DNA of 64,000 nucleotides from positions 24,269 through 88,268 of the forward strand of contig CAJFTA010000001.1 of the NCBI GenBank assembly GCA_904419835.1, read 5' to 3'. The translations under genes were made by a program, and so were the position numbers. The notes under the pieces were generated by a model, which searched no databases, was not told the origin of the DNA, and worked only from the letters and a program-made list of their open reading frames with translations. Below, in pieces: positions 60,532 to 64,000 of this stretch. The DNA comes from an uncultured Pseudoflavonifractor sp. (GTDB lineage Bacteria; Bacillota; Clostridia; Oscillospirales; Oscillospiraceae). Position 1 is the stretch's first letter; every line of letters starts with the position of its first letter.

Positions 60532-61593
60532 TCAGCCGTCCTTCCGGATGGCCTCCACCGTGGCCTTCAGGCCGGGAAGCAGGCGTTCCAGACAGGGAAG
60601 CGCCTGCTCCGGTTCGCCGGGCAGGTTGACCAGAACCGTCCGCTTACGCATACCGGAGATGGAGCGGTCCAGCATGGCGCCGTCGGACAGATCGGCCAGG
60701 GCACGGCGCAGGGCCTCGCACACGCCGGGCAGAGCGCGCTCGGTCACGTCGGCCGTGGCCTCGGGGGTGCAGTCGTAGAGGGAGCAGCCGGTGCCGCCCA
60801 TGGTGACCACCAGGTCGGCCAGACGACTGTCGGCCAGGCGGGTGAGCTCGGCGGACAGCATAGCCCGGTCCCGGGGCAGCAGGGAAACGGACACCAGCTC
60901 AAAGCCGGCCTGGGTCAGCTTTTCAGAGGCGTTGGGGGCGGCGGCGTTGGGGCTGGTTCCGGCGTAAATGCTGTCACTGACCGTGACCAAGGCAGCCCGG
61001 AGCACACCCTCAGGGACGGAGACGGTCTTGTTGGCGGAAGAAGATTCCATTACATTCACTCCAATCTCACGATAATAGTAGTATAGGAGAAAATCTGCCA
61101 CGGCTTGGCAGTCAAAGGGCAGCTGGGGCACGCCGCAGGGGGGAAGGGACAAGTCGGTCACCAAGGCCAGCACGGTGGACAGGTCGCAGGACGGCCGGTT
61201 GGAATATCCGGAGCGAACCAGCTCCAGCTTGGGCCAGAAGCTGCGGTCAAACCCCTCCATGAGGATGAGACCCGCGTCCTGAAACTGGGAAATCAGGTGC
61301 TGCTCGGTGATTCTGCGCCGCTGGACCACCATGGACAGCTCTCCGTCAAACACGCCCACGGCGCCGGCGCCCGCCTGGCGGAAGGCAGTGGAATAGCGGT
61401 CGGGGCCGGACGGGTCCAGGGGACGGCTTGCCCGTTTGATGACGGCTGTTTTGACGCCCGCAGCCGTGAGCCGTGGCAGGATGCTGCGGATGAGTCTGCT
61501 TTTGCCGCACCCTTCCGGGCCACAGACCGCCACCACCACGGGGGTCTCCCGGATGGCGTCAGGTGGAGCGGGGGAACGGGGGATGGGATTCAT
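60532..61593 (-). CDS. MobB-MogA fusion (molybdenum cofactor)
   Basis: About 353 residues. The N-terminal half is a MobB-type GTPase with P-loop AVCGPEGCGKSRLIR (about 22-36) and LILMEGFDRS. The C-terminal half, from about 197, is a MogA/MoaB domain (RAALVTVSDSIYAG; VVTMGGTGCSLYDCTPEAT). MobB aids guanine-dinucleotide attachment and MogA adenylates molybdopterin, so the fusion joins two late steps of Mo-cofactor synthesis. ATG 61593 has GGAGG 8 bases upstream. The usual MogA SGGTG motif reads MGGTG. Confidence 0.85.
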   Translation of the reverse strand: MNPIPRSPAPPDAIRETPVVVAVCGPEGCGKSRLIRSILPRLTAAGVKTAVIKRASRPLDPSGPDRYSTAFRQAGAGAVGVFDGELSMVVQRRRITEQHLISQFQDAGLILMEGFDRSFWPKLELVRSGYSNRPSCDLSTVLALVTDLSLPPCGVPQLPFDCQAVADFLLYYYYREIGVNVMESSSANKTVSVPEGVLRAALVTVSDSIYAGTSPNAAAPNASEKLTQAGFELVSVSLLPRDRAMLSAELTRLADSRLADLVVTMGGTGCSLYDCTPEATADVTERALPGVCEALRRALADLSDGAMLDRSISGMRKRTVLVNLPGEPEQALPCLERLLPGLKATVEAIRKDG

Positions 61594-61608
61594 GGGCTCC
61601 ACCTCCAG

Positions 61609-61634
61609 AAAAAAGGACCGCCGTCTGGCGGTCC
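61609..61634 (-). promoter_or_regulatory. Hairpin and U6 run between promoter and ribosome site of MobB-MogA
   Basis: Minus strand GGACCGCC-AGAC-GGCGGTCC (61634-61615) followed by six T (61614-61609) and then the GGAGG. It has terminator form and lies almost at the predicted transcript start. Confidence 0.6.
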
Positions 61635-61643
61635 GACGAAAAA

Positions 61644-61672
61644 AGTATATCAGAAAAAAAGGCAGATTACAA
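61644..61672 (-). promoter_or_regulatory. Promoter for MobB-MogA
   Basis: Minus strand TTGTAA (61672-61667), a 17-base spacer and TATACT (61649-61644). Confidence 0.6.
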
Positions 61673-61920
61673 CAGGAAAGCAGAGGATGCGGGACGTTGT
61701 CAGGCAGGCGGGGATATGATAAGATAATACCGGCTGAGCAGGCAGCTTTGCGGCTTGTTCGTGCGGAGTATGCCGCAAAAACGGGCAGAAATAGCGGATT
61801 ATATCAGCTTTTGCGCAATTTAACCATTACACGATGCGTATTTCCGGCGGGGCGGCCAGGCGCCCGCCGGTGACGCGGGCTTGCGCTTGGAAAAACTTTT
61901 TGCAGAGAGGAGCGGTCTAT

Positions 61921-62829
61921 GTGGAGAGGACGGGCAGCGGCGGACGATTCCGCATCGCAGTGCTTCAGGAAAAATCAAAGGCCGGCAGGCTGGAAGAAAA
62001 TACGGCGGCGGTGCTGTCTCATATGGAGGAGGCGAAAAGGCACGGGGCGGATCTGCTCCTTCTGCCGGAGTGCTTTCTGACCGGATACAGCCTCCCGGTT
62101 GAAAACAGCCAGGCCATAGGGCCGGACGATCCCTACCTGACCCAGGTCTGTCGGGCCGCGCGGCGCCTGGAAATCGGCGTTGTGGTCACAGCGTTTACAA
62201 GGGGGACGGAGCGGCCGCGGAATACAGCCTTTGTGGTGGATAAGACAGGAAAAATCCTGATGGAATATTCCAAAGTTCACACCTGTGATTTTGCAGATGA
62301 AGCCTGTCTGGAGGGCGGCAGGGAGTTCTGCGTGTGCGATTTTCACGGGATCAGGCTGGGCGTCATGATTTGCTATGACCGGGAGTACCCGGAGAGCGCG
62401 CGGATACTGATGCTGAAGGGCGCGGAAATAATTCTGGTGCCGAACGACTGCACCTCCATGCTCCCAAGAGTACGGGCGCTTTCCACCCGGGCTTATGAGA
62501 ATATGACAGGCGTGGTCATGGCAAATCCGGACGGGGAGAATGGGGGATGCTCCTGCGCATTTTCTCCAATCTGCTGGGACAGAGAGGGAAGGTGCATTGA
62601 TAACACAATTTTTCTTGCAGGAGAACGGGAAACGGGGATTTTCTATGCGGATTTTGACCTGGAAGAGTTGCGCGCGTACCGGGAGCGGGAAATGCTTGGC
62701 AATACCTTCCGAAAAGTGCATGCATACGGAGAACTGCTGAACGGAGTGGTGAAGCCGCCCTTTATCCGCCGGCGCGCGCAGCTGCTCGGGACAGAGCAGG
62801 ATGAAAAAGCGCGGGAGGGGCTGGAATGA
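61921..62829 (+). CDS. Carbon-nitrogen (nitrilase-superfamily) hydrolase
   Basis: 302 residues with the Glu-Lys-Cys triad: LLPECFLTGY (Glu about 46), YSKVHTCDF (Lys about 117) and GVMICYDREYPE (Cys about 152). It hydrolyses a small amide or carbamoyl compound; an amidase or N-carbamoyl-type role is likely, with the substrate undetermined. GTG 61921 has AGAGGAG 8 bases upstream and is preferred over upstream frame extensions. It is somewhat lower in GC than its neighbours. It overlaps gluQ as ATGA at 62826. Confidence 0.88.
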   Translation: MERTGSGGRFRIAVLQEKSKAGRLEENTAAVLSHMEEAKRHGADLLLLPECFLTGYSLPVENSQAIGPDDPYLTQVCRAARRLEIGVVVTAFTRGTERPRNTAFVVDKTGKILMEYSKVHTCDFADEACLEGGREFCVCDFHGIRLGVMICYDREYPESARILMLKGAEIILVPNDCTSMLPRVRALSTRAYENMTGVVMANPDGENGGCSCAFSPICWDREGRCIDNTIFLAGERETGIFYADFDLEELRAYREREMLGNTFRKVHAYGELLNGVVKPPFIRRRAQLLGTEQDEKAREGLE

Positions 62830-63785
62830 ACGGACAAAAAATACGGGGCCGCTTTGCGCCCAGCCCCAGCGGGCGGATGCATCTGGGGAATCTGTTTTCG
62901 GCTCTGCTGGCCTGGCTGTCGGTGCGGTCGGCGGGGGGCGTTCTGGTGCTGCGGATGGAGGACCTGGACCCGGACCGCTGCCGTCCGGAGTACGCGGCGC
63001 AGCTGGCGGAGGATCTGCTGTGGCTGGGCCTGGACTGGGACGAGGGCTATGGAAAGGGCGGTCCGGACGGCCCCTACCTCCAGAGTGAGCGGACGGAGCA
63101 GTATGCCGCCGCCTTTAACCGCCTGGAGGAGATGGGGCTGGTCTACCCCTGCTACTGCACCCGGGCGGAGCGGCTGGCGGCCAGCGCGCCCCACCGGTCG
63201 GACGGTCAGGCGGTGTACGGCGGCCGGTGCCGGGACCTGACGGCGGAGGAGCGTTCGGCGCTGGAGGCGGCGGGCCGGCGGCCTGCCTGGCGGCTGAAGG
63301 TGCCCGATGAAGTGTGGGCCGTGGAGGACGGCCACATGGGCCGGTACGGGGAAAATCTGCTGCGGGACTGCGGGGACTTCATCATCCGCCGGTCCGACGG
63401 GGTGTACGCCTACCAGCTGGCCGTGGTGGCGGACGACGGCGCCATGGGCATCAATCAGGTGGTGCGGGGCATGGATCTGCTCTCCTCCGCCCCCCGGCAG
63501 TGCTATCTCTACCACCTGCTGGGTCTGGAGCCGCCGGAGTTCCGCCATGTGCCCCTTCTGCTGGCGGAGGACGGCCGCCGCCTGTCCAAGCGGGACCGTG
63601 ACCTGGACATGGGGGCTCTGCGGGCGCGGTGGACGCCGGAGGAGCTGGCGGGCCGTCTGGCCATGCTGGCCGGGCTCCAGACCGGGCCGGAGCCGGTGAC
63701 GCCCGCCGCCCTGGCGGAGGACTTTTCCTGGACGCGGGTGCCCAGAACGGACATTGTGGTGCCCGGAGGGCTGTTTGAGAAATGA
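62826..63785 (+). CDS. gluQ: Glutamyl-Q tRNA(Asp) synthetase
   Basis: 319 residues, a truncated glutamyl-tRNA synthetase lacking the anticodon domain: RFAPSPSGRMHLGNL (HIGH-type), zinc ligands in YPCYCTRAER and YGGRC, QLAVVADD and a KMSKS-type LSKRDRD. It attaches glutamate to queuosine in tRNA-Asp. The ATG overlaps the hydrolase stop. Confidence 0.93.
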   Translation: MNGQKIRGRFAPSPSGRMHLGNLFSALLAWLSVRSAGGVLVLRMEDLDPDRCRPEYAAQLAEDLLWLGLDWDEGYGKGGPDGPYLQSERTEQYAAAFNRLEEMGLVYPCYCTRAERLAASAPHRSDGQAVYGGRCRDLTAEERSALEAAGRRPAWRLKVPDEVWAVEDGHMGRYGENLLRDCGDFIIRRSDGVYAYQLAVVADDGAMGINQVVRGMDLLSSAPRQCYLYHLLGLEPPEFRHVPLLLAEDGRRLSKRDRDLDMGALRARWTPEELAGRLAMLAGLQTGPEPVTPAALAEDFSWTRVPRTDIVVPGGLFEK

Positions 63786-63787
63786 CT

Positions 63788-63815
63788 TGAGCCGGAGGTG
63801 AAAGCCTCCGGCTCA
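63788..63815 (+). terminator. Hairpin after gluQ
   Basis: TGAGCCGGAGG (63788-63798) pairs with CCTCCGGCTCA (63805-63815) around TGAAAG; element A2 starts at the next base. Confidence 0.7.
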
Positions 63816-64000
63816 GCCTGTCAAAAAACCTTGGTTGAACAGAATCGAGCTGTGTCGGGGCGGGGGAGCGCGAGGGGGCAGCCGCCCGCCTCGCGTGGAA
63901 ACGAATGCCCCGGAAGCCTTGCTGTGCAAGGCTTCCGGGGAGCGGAGCGAGGACTTTTGCGCCGCTGTGCGGCGCGAAAGTAACGGCATTTTTGAAGGCT
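63816..64000 (-). repeat. Long intergenic palindromic element, inverted and cut by the window edge (element A2)
   Basis: The reverse complement follows element A1 (53999-54233) almost base for base: TTTTTTGACAGGC terminus, C-rich block, GGAAGCCTTGC...AAGGCTTCC hairpin, GCGCCGC module and the AAAAATGCCGTTACTTTCG end. One of the two tandem CTCGCTCCGCTCCCC units of A1 is missing here. Confidence 0.85.

Overview
This is a 64-kb stretch of GC-rich chromosome from a spore-forming, low-oxygen Firmicute. It most resembles the Oscillospiraceae/Flavonifractor–Lawsonibacter–Oscillibacter group of gut Clostridia, though the placement is inferred from gene content and not from a marker alignment. The evidence is: sporulation genes yqfC/yqfD beside phoH–ybeY–era–recO; a Firmicutes AddAB exonuclease; the dnaG–rpoD pair; HPr kinase; a folate ECF transporter behind a THF riboswitch; a selenium-handling cluster; and strong AGGAGG-type ribosome sites with frequent GTG and TTG starts. 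No rRNA, tRNA, CRISPR array, prophage or intact transposase gene was seen.

Layout. 1-3.0 kb: 3' part of murC (minus), divergent cca, and a DUF1905 gene. 3.2-8.9 kb: the conserved yqfC, yqfD, phoH, ybeY, era, yqzL-like, recO block. 9.1-15.8 kb: an OmpR-type two-component system, a GNAT gene, then a three-gene ABC exporter whose middle protein is a permease fused to an M1-type peptidase. 15.8-19.6 kb: a disturbed accessory zone with a PAP2 phosphatase, a zinc-ribbon membrane protein, a truncated phosphoesterase carrying SLH repeats, and a broken glycosyltransferase. 19.6-28 kb: THF riboswitch with folT, an S1-domain protein, DUF951, hisC, xpt, DUF4914, a TetR regulator and an unknown gene. 28.2-35.2 kb: addB-addA. 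35.3-41.3 kb: rpmE, a flavin reductase, hflX, an AAA ATPase, two tandemly duplicated GNATs, yigZ and dgt. 41.3-45.4 kb: dnaG, rpoD and two small unknowns. 45.5-49.3 kb: a selenium cluster, with LysR and a desulfurase divergent from yedE, yedF and DUF3343. 49.7-55.4 kb: dus, a beta-hydroxyacid dehydrogenase, a cytidylate-kinase-like gene, a MATE exporter and hprK. 55.7-58.2 kb: a TetR/CooC-like ATPase locus followed by a decayed dehydratase/oxidoreductase remnant. 58.6-63.8 kb: glmS, a MobB-MogA fusion, a nitrilase-family hydrolase and gluQ.

The most unusual signal lies between genes. At least eight intergenic spacers carry compact, palindrome-rich elements that share terminal motifs of the type GTCGAAAAA...TTTTTCGAC and several interchangeable hairpin modules. 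Three of them (about 20.5, 49.4 and 58.3 kb) contain the same pair of hairpins: a 13-base loop that is identical in all three, and a TGCG tetraloop. Their stems differ in sequence but keep full pairing. That is the signature of a selected structure, whether a structured RNA or a DNA-hairpin mobile element. Two elements of a second type (54.0 kb and the right edge) are near-identical inverted copies. Some elements are bracketed by duplicated transcription-terminator hairpins.
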